Assembly (NCBI RefSeq): GCF_029227915.1
Contig: NC_079877.1
Span: forward strand, 11,531,351-11,595,350
Direction of reading: 5' to 3'
Length of the DNA: 64,000 bases
Source: Hydractinia symbiolongicarpus
Taxonomy: Eukaryota; Cnidaria; Hydrozoa; Anthoathecata; Hydractiniidae
Numbering within the stretch: the stretch's first letter is position 1; each line of letters begins with the position of its first letter. Positions 25,401 through 37,301 of this stretch are shown piece after piece. Below the pieces are notes generated by a model, which did no database searches, had not been told where the DNA came from, and saw nothing but the letters and a program-made list of their open reading frames with translations. Position numbers and translations under genes: made by a program.

Positions 25401-26199
25401 AATATTGAACTCTTTTGTCAATTTGTCCCACATTTGGTGATGTTATGCTTCTGTAGAAAACATGAGGGCTCACTAGTTCAACATAAAAACAAAGAAAAGC
25501 CAATCTCGCTACTAATGTTTGTTCACCCAAATAGTAAAAAAGGCGCCACAATTCTAGGGTCGTCTCTCCTATCTTAACCATTTTTGACAGAAGAGCTAGG
25601 AATGACTCTAGAGTGCTACAACCCTGTTGAACAAACTAACAAATAAACAAATTTAAAACAGCAACTAAACAACAACAAGGCAGAGTAATTTACTTTTAAA
25701 CTAAGTCGTTCGTGCTAACAAGCAGACCACATCTGACGTTACCATATTGTCCAGTACGCAGTATCGACCCCACCTGTGTATCTGATTTTTACGAAGTAGT
25801 AGGTCTTTTTGCAATAAAATTTAACTGTGTCGATTTGAAGTAGGTAGAAATTTATTAAGACTGTTCTTGGTTGGGTGATCAACCGAAAGTATTTTTCAGG
25901 CCTTAAACTTCTTCGCCACTAAAATGTTAAAATATAGTTCCCTAAATACTAACGCCGAGCTATTTTAACTACTTTTGAATATGGAAAATCTTATCTGAGC
26001 TTTACTTTCCCTTATCAAGTATCACAACACAAATTCAAAATAGGTACATTGAAGAAAATACTTTTTCACTTACTAGGCAAACACAGATGATAAATAAAAA
26101 AGGGTTTTATGTAAGGCTACTCTCCAAAATCTACGTTTAATTTTCCACCCTTGAGTATCCGTGTCTGTCTTGTAAGTGTCAAAGAAATTACTTGCTCTC
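22436..26199. other. Intergenic region between two minus-strand genes
   Basis: AT-rich, with an (AT)n tract near 22715 and one MITE at 24901-25042. The short ORFs show no recognisable domain and no exon signals that I trust. The promoter of the ankyrin gene should lie at its left end. Confidence 0.45.
24901..25042. mobile_element. MITE, AACCTTGTCCC family, 142 bases
   Basis: AACCTTGTCCTAAGGACTCT at the left and CTTGGGGATGAGGTT at the right are imperfect inverted repeats of the same end family as the copy at 20000-20096. The interior is more GC-rich than its surroundings (GGGGCGGCTCCGTCCTC) and has internal pairing potential. No ORF. Confidence 0.55.
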
Positions 26200-26966
26200 T
26201 TAATCTAAACTAGAACACATGGGTCCGTCTAACTCCTTCGCGAAGACTAGCGCGTTCGTGATTTTATCTGCGGATAGTATAGCTAACGGCGTGACGTTTA
26301 AATTTGATGTCGAATCGATAGAGGATGTTGTGGGCGTTGTTAAATGTACAGACGGTGGCGGTTTCCTTGTATCTAACGCCAAACTTTCAATAGGAGGTAA
26401 AGAGTGGACGGGGGTCGTTGTTTTTAACCATGCGTAGTCGTGAGAAGTCGTTTTTATTCTTTTCTGTTCTTCTATTTGTTTTTGCTCATTGGACGTTTTA
26501 CAAGCTCTACTGTACATTTGTGCGGCTTCAGAAGACATGAGTAATTCTGATGTTTTGCTGTGTCCTAACAACAATTGTTTCAACACACTTACTCTACTTG
26601 ACGTAGAGACTCCAGGATGATTGCATTGGTCCGTCACGTGACGCTCTTTCTCACGATCTGATAACACTGTTATCGTCTTGGACACCGGTACCGTTTGAGA
26701 TTCTGTAGGGAACTGAGCATGCGCTCTAATGTCATGTTTTTTTTGTTGCTTACGGCAACGGTTTCTGTATGGGCTTTTATTAAAACCAGGTTCAAAATGA
26801 CGCTTTAGTCTCTTTATTAAGCATGCGCTAACTAAAAAGGGCGTCGGTTCGCACGAGTATCTTGATCTTCGCTCGAATAAAGCACATGGTTCTTCATCAC
26901 GTATAATGTGGTCATCATATATATCATTTAGATTAGGTAGTTTTAGGCCATCGCTTCCATTGAATG
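26200..26966 (-). CDS. Terminal exon of an unknown LxxLL-containing protein
   Basis: A long minus-strand frame is open from 27231 to the stop at 26200. Two acceptors can start the real exon: TTCAATAG at 26967, used here, or TTATTTTCAG at 27081. The codons give a Ser/Thr/Pro-rich, probably disordered protein end with LNDIYDDHIIRDEEPCALF, a basic stretch (LIKRLKRHFEPG, YRNRCRKQQKKHDIR), then VLKQLLLGHSKTSELL and DYAWLKTTTPVHSLPP. VLKQLL fits the LxxLL form used by nuclear-receptor partners, but LxxLL also arises by chance, so this is only a hint. No family recognised. The codons avoid stops over 340 positions, which makes a true exon likely. Confidence 0.5.
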
Positions 26967-27634
26967 CTATTGAACATATGAAGAATTTCAATTTTGTTTC
27001 AATATTCAACTCTAAATATAAAAATCGTTCAATGTAAACATTTTTAAATCGCTTTTGACTGTTATTTTTTTTCCGCTTACCTGAAAATAAGTAACATGTT
27101 GGACCGGAAATAGTAGATACAAGATTGTTAAACAAAATATTTTCATAAAACAGATCAACAACGTGTCTCAAAAATACATTCCGTAGCCAAATCAATTTCC
27201 GTATAAAATTTAAAAAAAAACGAAAAGACATTAATTAGACATTAATTATCGCAAAGATTTATTTCGTGAATCACAAATAGGAGCCAGCTTAACGAGAATT
27301 AAAGAAAGATGGATGATAGTACAATGTATTATGCCTATCGTCATTTTTCACAAAGACTCAATTTTACAACAATGGCCAAAAATAGGGCGACGTATTATCA
27401 TTCAAAATTGTTTTCTTTTGCTTCTAGATGATTCTTGCAAATAGAAACAGTTGCCATGTGAGACACTGGTCAAGGAATTTTAAGTAAAAACAGTTATGTG
27501 TCACCGTTTTTATTTAGAATTCATTCTTTAAAAATACAATCAATTTTCATTTCCACTGTTATTAATTATAATTTGCTTGACTATAAAAGATTTATATAGT
27601 TTGCTGCTTCAAGTAGTAAAGAATGTGACATTAC

Positions 27635-27751
27635 TAAAGTAAGAGTATACTGAAGGCTTTGATGAGCAGTATCCAACAACATGGACAGATGCTCTCTGGC
27701 TACTTCTATGGGTGAGGAGGGACGAGGACACCCGTAGTCTAACTGCAAATT
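27635..27751 (-). CDS. Probable upstream exon of the same unknown gene
   Basis: A minus-strand open segment between an acceptor (TTTGAGCAG) and a donor (GTAATG) encodes 39 residues including SPIEVAREHLSMLLDTAHQS, which has a second LxxLL-type motif (LSMLL). Both of its edges are phase 0, whereas the 26966 exon needs phase 1, so at least one exon between them is missing from this model or one edge is wrong. Confidence 0.3.
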
Positions 27752-30196
27752 CTGCTCAAAGACACATAAAGAAAACAATTTTTTAGACTTTCAAATTTAG
27801 TTTAGATCTGGGGTAGGTGTAAAATATTCTCTTTCGTAGAAGGAGCTTCTAAAAGAAGATTCACAGTTTCTATCGTGGGCACGATTTTTTTGACAAAAGG
27901 TCTTTTGTGCTTTTTTGCTTCCATTGTCTCTTACTAAATACTAATACTAATTTGTCCTTAGAACAAGTTGAAGAAAAGACTAATTATAATAAAAGTAAAA
28001 CATTCAACATTGAGCTTTTTCATTTCCTAATTCGACGTTTAAATCTCATTTTCTTGAAAAAAATCCTCACAAAAAACGTGCAACAACTGTCTATAAGTTT
28101 GTAGGACTCTCTTGGCTAGTCAATATTTGACAGAATAGGTTAAAAGAGTTTTTGTTATTTTAATTCATATACATGATGTCAGTCGGAGGAAAATGACTCA
28201 ATGGGTTGTTGCTATTTCTACTTTAATAAAATTACAAAATCCGATATTTTAAAGTCGTCCACGAGGACTAAAAAATGCTAGAAAGATGTTAATAATGCTT
28301 GGTCTGGTGTCCCAACATGAATGAATTGTGCATATACATGTCCATTTTTACTAAATATGTTTGGACTATAAGTCCTGGTATTCATTCGTTTTCAGCTATT
28401 TTAGGATAGTAGCTGCAGGTATCCTATTGCAGCTTTGGATCGCCCTAATAAATAATATTTTTTCGAAGCACAATGATGGAAAAGACTGTTTTTATATGAT
28501 TTACACCTAAAATTCTTGACATTTTCCTGACATATCAAAGAAATTCCTGACAATTTCCTGAAATGCTGAAATTAGAATACGATAAGACGGGTTTAAAACG
28601 TATGAAAAACACAGAAGATTGAAAAATAAATGGTTTTTAGGACTGGCTTGGTTGTTAGAACTTCTTGCAAACTGAAAGTATAGTCTGACCAATTTTTTTC
28701 TCTGATCGAATCTCTTCACAAATTGTGTACATAGCTCTAGCTAATGGTAAGAAGAAAGTCTACCGAGATAAGCTCTAAAAAATTTAAGACAAATCAGAAA
28801 ATAGCTATAAAGTCAAACAATTCTTTACAAAATATCCATCTAATTCATAATATCCAGCATTCTACTACTACTGACATTACCTTGCTTTGTTTTAACATGA
28901 CTTTTCTCACCAAACTTCATAATTTTATGCCATGTTTACATTGTTAACAGTCAATTGCGTTTTGTTTTGTTATTTCATCTCTCTTGACGATCAATGCCGT
29001 TCGAATTGAAGACATTCGACTGCTCAATTCGGGATGGTTTCTACACACTGCAATAATTTAAGTAACATGTAACTCACGTTGCAATGGGATAAGTGGAAAC
29101 CAGGGAAATAATTTACGAGTTTTACACATTTGAGGAAGAAAGATAAAAAGGAATGATCGTTAATGTACAAAAAACGTATAGCGTTTGTTGCAAAGAGGTT
29201 TCACTTTATGTTAGAGAAGTAGCATATCGAAAAGATAGCGAAACCGGTAGAATAATTGCCCAGCAGACAAGAGAGGGGTCGTGGGTCTTAACTTTAAGTA
29301 GAATAATTATCGTATCCTTAGGGCAGTTCTTATCACCTAGGCGAGATCTCGCCATGTTTCAGAAGAACGTTATTAAAAACGCATTTATTCATGTGAGAAG
29401 CAAGTCAGTCCGCCTTGCCGAGATTTCAGTTGTTTCTACCGTGATCTCGCCAAGGCAGGATGGAATTTTACACCATATAAACACACCGAGTTGACTCTTT
29501 CGTTTTTGTGCATGATCAAAATTATGTTATTTGTAGAAAGCATGTTTTTCTCTGTACGAAAACGTCAAAAATATTGAAGGTTTAACTCTTTTGTCAGTTT
29601 ATATAACCTTAAAATAATATAAATAAAAACACTTTTCTTTGGTTAGAATAACTTGTATTATTTTATTTTCTTGTTATTGGTTTAGAAAATGTCAATAATC
29701 GAAATGAAAATGTAAGTCAAGGTTTGGAACATTTTACATTAACTGTATTATACATGTAATTAGCAACTATAAATTTAGGTTTATTCAACGAACCACGACT
29801 AGACTAAGTATATAATTATTCTGAAGAAGGTTGCAGCACCCATAACTCATATTAAAAGAACACTGATTTTTACTGATTACGTGTTCGCTATAGTATTTTA
29901 TTTTCGTGGTTCGATAATTTAGGTGTAAAAATTAAAACATAAAGGAAACCCAACCCAGATGCGAAATTCGCCAAAAATTACATATTCTTGGAGAAAGTTT
30001 TTCAATTTTCATATGGTTAAAAAAGCCACAAAACAACAACCATTAATATAAGTTAACATGTTTGCACATCTGGTGAGCGCTTTGAATAGGCGTTCAATAA
30101 TTTTTATATTTGTTGATTGATTGTATTGACAAAGCTGTTGACATTGAAATCTTCTTCAGAGAAAAGTGCGACTATATTTTAGTATATACATCCAAA
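27752..30196. other. Intergenic or intronic, mostly unassigned
   Basis: AT-rich. The only structure I can name is a degraded CTGTTTATATGG-family MITE near 29310-29487. First exons of the minus-strand gene at 26-28 kb may be hidden here. Confidence 0.4.
29310..29487. mobile_element. MITE, CTGTTTATATGG family, degraded copy
   Basis: CTTAGGGCAGTTCTTAT at the left, CACCATATAAACAC at the right, and inner GGCGAGATCTCGCC and GCCTTGCCGAGAT blocks match the copy at 38812-39093. A 113-codon ORF that overlaps it is an artefact. Confidence 0.5.
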
Positions 30197-32964
30197 ATGG
30201 AAATTATTAAGCAACTTTTACGTATCATTTTCATAGGAATTGCATTTTCACCAGGAGAAATAACATGCCTGGAGTTGACGGCGAATAATGTGGACAAATT
30301 TTTAAAAACTGAAAAGTTTTCTTTAGTTTTATTTTACGCACCATGGCAAAGTGAGTGTCAAGATGTGATCAAAACATTTCAAAATATCGAAGAATATTTT
30401 GAAGATATTTCAGACGTTTTTATTGGTCAAGCAAATGTTTATAGAGATCTTAAACTTGCAAGCCGTTATCATATTGAAGATTATTGTCTCGTTAAATATT
30501 TTATAAAAGGAAGTGACGTCCCAGAGAGGTAATCTTTTTATACTTAATATGGATTCAATATGGAAAGACAGAAAAGACCATTATGGTGAAAAGAACGTGT
30601 AAAAAATATCTGCAAAAAACCCAGTTCATCAAAAGTCTAACTAAATATAAGCCACAATCGCATTTAAAAATATAGATTAATTTACATTTTTTTATCCTCA
30701 ACCCTAGGGTGTCTTGGCCCCTAGGCTGCAGTGCCAGCATTACAAAACAGGTTTGTTTAAACGGAAAATGCATTGCAAGGTAACTCCGTACCCAGGGCTT
30801 CTTAAGTTGATAATTGTGTATACATATGTAAAAAGAAAAAATTCCTCAAAGACGGTCTGTGGTCACACTTTCCATCATAAAGAAACTAAATATAAGTCTT
30901 CCATTAGTAAAAATTGTTAAATGTTTTATAGCTATGAAGGACAACTGGATGAAGATTCTCTCAAACATTTTGTCAAAAAAGCTGCACATCTCGAAATTTC
31001 AGAAGACGCATTCAGAACATCTTTGATTGAGCTGAACAGTGATAATTTTGATAGGATTATCAAAGACGAAAAGAAGACAGCGCTGGTTTACTTTTACGCA
31101 CCTTGGTGTATAAAATGCACGAATTTAACAAAAACTGTGAAAAAAGTGGCAAGAACATTCCAGGTAGTTTTAAAATATTTCTTTTGACAGGTATACAGAT
31201 AAGAAGGAAAGTCACACACATTGTTTCTCATTTCGTATTGTTGTCAAAGAATGTCCCTTCCACCTTCCAGAAAAAGAAAAAAGTGTATTCCATCTTCAAT
31301 AGCTATGGCATTTCCATAGCTTCAGGTGTATTAACAGCTCTAGAACAGTCAGATTTTAAATAGTGATGTAATTCACAATTCATTTGCCATGCAATGATTC
31401 ATAACCAAATCTTTAAGAAATATTTCCTACCTCACGAGGGTGGCAACTTATAAGCTTGATGTTAAAACAAAACTGAAATGCATTTTGTACAGTATAAACA
31501 TCGTGTTTTATCTATTTAAGATCATGTTAACCCTAATTTTCTTGTTTAACTTGTTTCTGTTTAATCTTTCTAGAGCGAGCCTGACTGCATCATATCCAAA
31601 ATAAATGGTGAGTCGAACTATGACGTCACTCTTGCTCAAAAGGTTGGGGTGTATCCAACGTTTATGTTCTATCCGAAGCATGATAAAGACGGCGTGATGT
31701 ACTTGCCGGGAAAGTTTGATGAGAACTGGAGTGAAAAGAACATCACCAAGTTTATGAATGTTCATTGTCGATCAAAGCATGTTCAAGATGGACTACTGGA
31801 CAAAATGGTGAGAAGCTCTGATCCTCATGATATTTAACCAAATATATATGGTGGATTTTTTTTTTTTTACTAAGATCCAGAAAAGGGATCCCTAAATTCA
31901 ACTTTAGTTTCCTGCACCACAAATTTATATTTTTCCGACTTTACGTACTAATTATTTATCCTATTAACTGATTAATCAAAACATACTGTTGTTCATTGTC
32001 CTGATTTTCTTGTCACTGTGCTACGTGCAGTAATTAAATTACCCCCATAGTTGGAATGGGGTAATAAAGCTAATTTTAAACAAATACAAAAGCAAATTGA
32101 CTCTGTATGAAAATAATTTGACCAAAACTAGTTTTCATGGAAATTATGTACATTGTTCCTTGGTTTTGTAATAAAATTTTAGCTCCATCTGTAGTACAGC
32201 CATATGTTCGTAATTATTAAAATTATGAAACCGTAACGTTTTACCTTGTTTTGATTAAGACCATTGTTGACAGCATCATTTTAATTATCTTTGTGATGAA
32301 ATTCAAGACTAAAATATTCGGTTTTTACTTTTGTGTCTAATATTGATATGTCATACATGACTGCTATAGCATCATAGCAAAACTTTGTTTGCTAAAGCCA
32401 GTAATTACCCTTCAGATTAATGGGTTACGTATGGGTCTTGGTTCTTATGGTAGGGGTTCAGGTCTTCATGTGTTCATGCGTGTCTGTAATAATGGGTATT
32501 ATTTCTGCCAAGTAACTTTGCAAGTGCAACAGCCTCTTGAAAGTTATAGGGATTGGGAATTTTTCTTCTACCTCCAGGACTCCGTCAATTTTAACTAATT
32601 CAATCACACTCAAATTTTAATAACGCTGAACTTATTTAACGTTTTTCATTTATAGCTTGGGGTGATTGACGAACTTGACTTGAATACGCGTCATTTCATT
32701 TTGAACCAAAATAGACGCAACGAATACATGCGAGAAACCATTTTGAAAATTCAAAAACTAGCTCCATACAAGAGGACCTCAGCTGATGTATACGTCAAGA
32801 TCATGAAGCAAATCATTCAAGATGGAGATGTTTATTTAGATAATGAAATACAGCGAATCGAAAAGCTTCTCCTTACAAAGATGCTACCAGAGAAACAAAA
32901 TGAACTGAATAAAAAGAGAAATGTGCTGCGACAATTTAATTTTCATCGAAGGGATGAACTGTAG
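30197..32964 (+). CDS. PDI-like protein with two thioredoxin domains and an ERp29-type C-terminal domain
   Basis: Likely a soluble ER-lumen thiol oxidoreductase or chaperone. Four exons join in phase to 368 residues: 30197-30528, 30932-31163, 31574-31807, 32656-32964. The start at 30197 gives a hydrophobic signal peptide (LLRIIFIGIAF); an upstream in-frame ATG would hide it. Domain 1 (about 26-125) keeps the FYAPW strand, but the CxxC site reads QSEC (51-54) and the cis-proline position reads DYCLV, so it should be redox-dead. Domain 2 (about 140-260) has FYAPWCIKC (C170, C173) and cis-proline VYPTF. Residues about 267-360 match the helical D domain of ERp29 and Windbeutel (YMRETILKIQKL, YVKIMKQIIQDG). 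The C-terminus is RDEL, an ER-retrieval signal. AATAAA lies at 33058. Confidence 0.9.
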
Positions 32965-34425
32965 CTAAACAATATTTGCAAAGCTTGCCAACATCTTCGA
33001 AGTCAAATTTGTAACTTTAATGCACTAGATTAGCATGTCAAACTTAATCTTTATTAAAATAAACTTTTTAGCCAACTTTTACTACTCATTTCCCTCACAA
33101 TCTTACAATCTCACAATCTTGCTTGCTTATTTTAAAATCTATATTATAATGCGCGGCGTTTGCCTGTTCGCCGGCCTTTCTTTTTGTGAACCGTTGCCAG
33201 TTGGAATGCAGATTTTGCCTGGCTAACAACGTGTTAACCTATCAATGTCGCTCTGTCGTTCTGTGAGAGAAAGTAATGATAACAAACACAAGGTATTTGT
33301 CTCTACTTCAAATTTTAAGTTACCATTTAAGATCTTCAGTACACATGCCCAGACATGGTTGTTAGGCTTTAGAGCCGCTACCGGCCCCAAAACTGAGATA
33401 TGCGATTGAGGATCTTTGATATATCGTACAACAAATATTAGCATTTAGATAAACGCCTTCTACGAACGCCTTCTACAAACGCCTTCTACAAACGCCTTCT
33501 ACAAACGCCTTCTACAAACGCCTTACTTATATAAATATCCTTAAACATCTTAGTTAAATAAAGGCTTCCTTCGAACGCATTACTCGAATAAACGCCTCTT
33601 TTAAAGCCTTACTTGACAAAAGCGGTCATATCGGATGACACTCCCAGTCTCTGTTCTTATGAATATATTTAGAGCTATAGTTAAAAAAAGATTTTCAAAG
33701 TATTAATCCATTAAAGACTTTATGAGTTTAACCTTTATAAAAAATAGTGTATTCTTTCTTGTTCAGTAATTTAAACGGCGGAGGTTCACTTTTACGAATT
33801 AAAATTGAGCATGCATATAAGTATTTTTTGAGCAGTTTAAGCAGGTAATCGAGTAAATAAGTATTTATTAAAATTTATTCTGCCGTTATATATAAAAAAA
33901 GATGTGTGCAGTGACAAAAAAGAAAGAAGGAAATAAAACTTCGTGTGGTATAGTGACTTCTAATTAATAGAAAGTAAAAGAAGTTGGTTGAGATTCAAAA
34001 TGGCATCCAAGTTGTATTATAAAGCTATCAAAAAAGTTACTATAGCAACGGGTTTTCTTGTTTTGTAATAACTAAAAGTAGCATCTCATGAGATTCGTGT
34101 TTCCAAAAGTGTAGTTTTTGTTGATCATACATAGTTAGAATCGTCGTCTAAGCAGGAAGGAGAGTAATTTGGTTTTAAAACATAAAAGATTTGAAGGGAA
34201 AGCACCGTGAAGTAGATGCGTTCAACTCAATATCGTACACTGTAAGACAAGAGGCCTGGAAACTAAGTGAAAAAATGACGTAATTGTGAAAGTACACTTA
34301 AAAATACATTATAAAAACATATCGTTGAATGTCGTTAAACTGTCGTGATAATGTTTTCACCGATGTAGAAGTTGTGGGAAGAAATGGTAAACCCTTGGAG
34401 GAAACCCTTGGAAGGTAAACCTAAG
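32965..34425. other. Intergenic region with a minisatellite
   Basis: Holds the poly(A) signal of the PDI-like gene at 33058 and a 13-base tandem repeat at 33453-33530. The rest is AT-rich without a gene I can support. Confidence 0.5.
33453..33530 (+). repeat. 13-base minisatellite
   Basis: Six tandem copies of ACGCCTTCTACAA, starting at 33453, 33466, 33479, 33492, 33505 and 33518, with one base change in the first copy and a degraded last copy. Looser AACGCCTT words follow to about 33610. There are no spacers, so this is not a CRISPR array. Confidence 0.9.
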
Positions 34426-37301
34426 ATGCTCTTGGTTTCAATATTTTATTTTGCAGAATTCATGTGTTGTACAGGTAAGAAATTCCATGATACAAAGTGT
34501 TATTGTAAATAAAAATGTGTTTACATGTTACTATCACAAATTTACTTTCAATTTCTTTTTATACCATTATTCTTTTTAAGTTTGAGTTACTTTCTTATAT
34601 CATATCATAGGTATTTTCTGTTTATGATAGCCTTTAAATCTGCCAAATATTTTCTAAGAATGCCACCCAATGCGCCCAATGAAATAAAAATACGCCACTG
34701 GACAGACGTAACCTCGTAGAAAAACACTGCTACAATACAGTGAAGATAATGATAACTCAACCATCACGTGTCTGCTACTGTTTGCTGCTAAAAGCATCTC
34801 TGATTGAAAAATTCTTAAAATAAGTGTAACTCAAATTTCACAATTGTTGATTCTTGCAACAATATTTTTTTGCTAAATCGAAAGCTTAGTACTTGCTGAA
34901 ACTAAAGCAAAATGTAACTACAAGAAAGGTGAGGAACCTTATCCCTCCGCCCGTCTGCTTGTTTGCCTGTCCGCCCTTACACATGTTCACCCGTTCGCCC
35001 GTCCGTTAGTTAACCCACACGTCTCTCTCTCTGCATTAACAAACTGTAATTTAACTTTAACTAAAAAGAACGAAGTAAGGACAATCTTCACACACTGTAT
35101 TTTTTTTTCAGTTAATTTATCAAATTTATAGGATTCAGACTTTGTGGTGAGAATATGAGATCTGTGTACACGGTTGACGAAAACTCATCACTAACTCTTA
35201 ATCAAGATGTTTGTGGATACCAAAAAGTAGTTGTTAAATGGAAAGTGAGAGAGAATGGACAATATTTTGCATCTGACAACGTCACATTGATCGACAACAC
35301 AACTAAGCAATACAGATATACGTATACAATTAGGCGTATCTCACGTTCTTTTTGTGGAGCTAAGCTAACGTTTTTTGCTACGCATTCAAGAGACACCATA
35401 AGTCGACATAGTGAATTGAAAGTTCATTGTAGATATATTATTATTTATGTGGTTGGTAAATTGCTTTTGGTTTTCATTTTACACTGTGTTTTTCAGTTGT
35501 TTTTAGTCCTTTTTGTAGTATCCATGACCACAGTTAACGATTGCGAGGAATTTCCCCAAATTTTGTAAGCCTAGTAAGTTTAATTTCCAGAGAAAGTCTT
35601 TCTTCATAATGAATAAAACTTCATTAGAATGATTATGAATTATTTTGGCGCTGGGAGTCAGTCCATACAACTTTAGGTTTGCGGAGAAAAACAATTTTGT
35701 GCAATAAGAATCAACCACGATTTGTGCGTATTAATTTTAGCGTGTATCAATTTTCGCGCATAACAACTTTAGCTGAAATGTTGAAATAAAATAAAGAGTC
35801 ATTCTAACGAGGCTTGTATAAATCGTCGCAAAAGCTCCTTACACCCGCAGTGATTTCAATATTTGTATTAATTATATTTATTTACTTTTACACGAATGCA
35901 CAGAAAATGCACGGAAATGAACATTTTTATGTAACTTTAGAAGCTCTTTTGTCAACTGTAACGAACGTATTTTTTATTTGAAACGATACCTTAACAGATG
36001 GAGATTAACAATGTAGTTATTGAGGGTGAATTTCTTTCGAGATATTTTTAAGATCATCAAAAATTAGTCACTAACACATATTTTTAACATTTCATTGTCT
36101 CACCATCTCCTAGTTACCAGTACATTTTTTGTAGTTGTTCCTTCAAAAGTACAGAAAGTCAATTTCTACTACTACAAAACGAACTGTATAAGAGGTTCTT
36201 GGTTGAAAGAAGACACTGGTACTTGTGCTCCGCAGTATAGATTCCAACTGGAACACCAAAAACAAATTTTTATAACCTCTTCCAATTCGGTCAGAATGTG
36301 CAATGTTTCAAAGATAAAAAGAGTTATAATTTGGGCGAGATACGACAGCAAAGCTGGACAAAAGGCAGTTGTTGAAACTTTGAATAAAATTTTGGATGCT
36401 AAAACAGAAAGTGAGTTGGAAGTTTAATCAAAGTCGCCTACGCTCTGTGCTTTAAGTGTTGCATGATTTTATCCTACATTTTCTTTTTTATATTTAAATT
36501 TTAGAGAATTCTGGATACAAGGACAAAATAATTCTCGGGGTTGTTATTGGCGTTGTGGTATTGGAGATAATGGTTATTACGTCTTTGATCTTCATAAAGC
36601 GTAAAGGTAAATTGTCTTTGCGACAGAAAATTTGTGTTGTGTAACCTTTTTATTATTTTGTTGCTACAATCATTTCCATGTTCTTGTATAAAAGTTCCAT
36701 TTACAAACATGCATAAAAATGTTAAACTGGAATCTAGAAGCTCTCTGGCTGGTTTCTGACTGTGAATAACCATAGCCCTGTAACTGGCCTTCTTGGTAAG
36801 TTAAAGTCTGGTGCACGTAAACTCTTATTCTAAATGCGTCTATAACAATGTTATTGAGTTGTAATTCACAAAAGAAAGTCCAGTTTAAGTATGTTCTGCT
36901 GTCTTGGTGAGCGGGACAAGAGGAACTGACATTGCCCAATATCTGGTGTCGTAAATGCAATAAAATTAAATGCAAAAGTATTTAAAAGTATTTTTAGGAA
37001 TTACAAGACCTTGTTGCCATTTTCATAACCAAAAGAACTAACTTTGCGAGAAACTTTTTTTATAATGTATCTTTTTATTTTAGGCAAAACCTCCGCAATT
37101 ATTCTTGATGACAACATCCAACAACACATTGGAACAAACAACACAGGCTACCAAACCGACGAACAGTCAGCATGTCGGAATAATCTAACTCTGGAAGAAA
37201 TAAATCCGATATATGAACAAGCTACTCCATATTATTCTGAACTGAACGTAAAACAGATAAAACCTGCGGTATATACAGAGCTTAAGAAAGTAAATCCCTA
37301 A
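34426..37301 (+). CDS. Type I membrane receptor with Ig-like and FN3-like domains and ITAM-like tail
   Basis: Probable cell-surface recognition or signalling receptor. Five exons join to 313 residues: 34426-34474, 35132-35428, 36135-36410, 36505-36606, 37084-37301. All introns are phase 1, the usual mark of shuffled extracellular domains. Exon 1 is a signal peptide (LLVSIFYF). Exon 2 is a diverged Ig-like domain (VDENSSLTLNQDVC, VVVKWKV, then RRISRSFCGAKLTF). Exon 3 looks FN3-like (VNFYYYKTNCIRGSW, VIIWARYDSKAGQKAV) and has extra cysteines. Exon 4 holds one membrane helix (IILGVVIGVVVLEIMV, then IFIKRK). The tail carries YSEL at Y292 and YTEL at Y305, nine residues apart, which fits YxxL-x(6-12)-YxxL. 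Hydractinia Alr allorecognition proteins share this plan; membership is inference. The exon 2 donor (GTAGAT) is the weakest junction. Confidence 0.8.

Noticed and set aside
29153-29494. 113-codon + strand ORF
   Set aside because: Most of it is the degraded MITE at 29310-29487.
33453-33530. CRISPR-like array of short repeats
   Set aside because: The 13-base units are directly adjacent with no spacers, and the context is a eukaryotic genome.
36670-36975. 101-codon minus-strand ORF
   Set aside because: It lies in intron 4 of the receptor gene on the other strand, with no domain or splice support.
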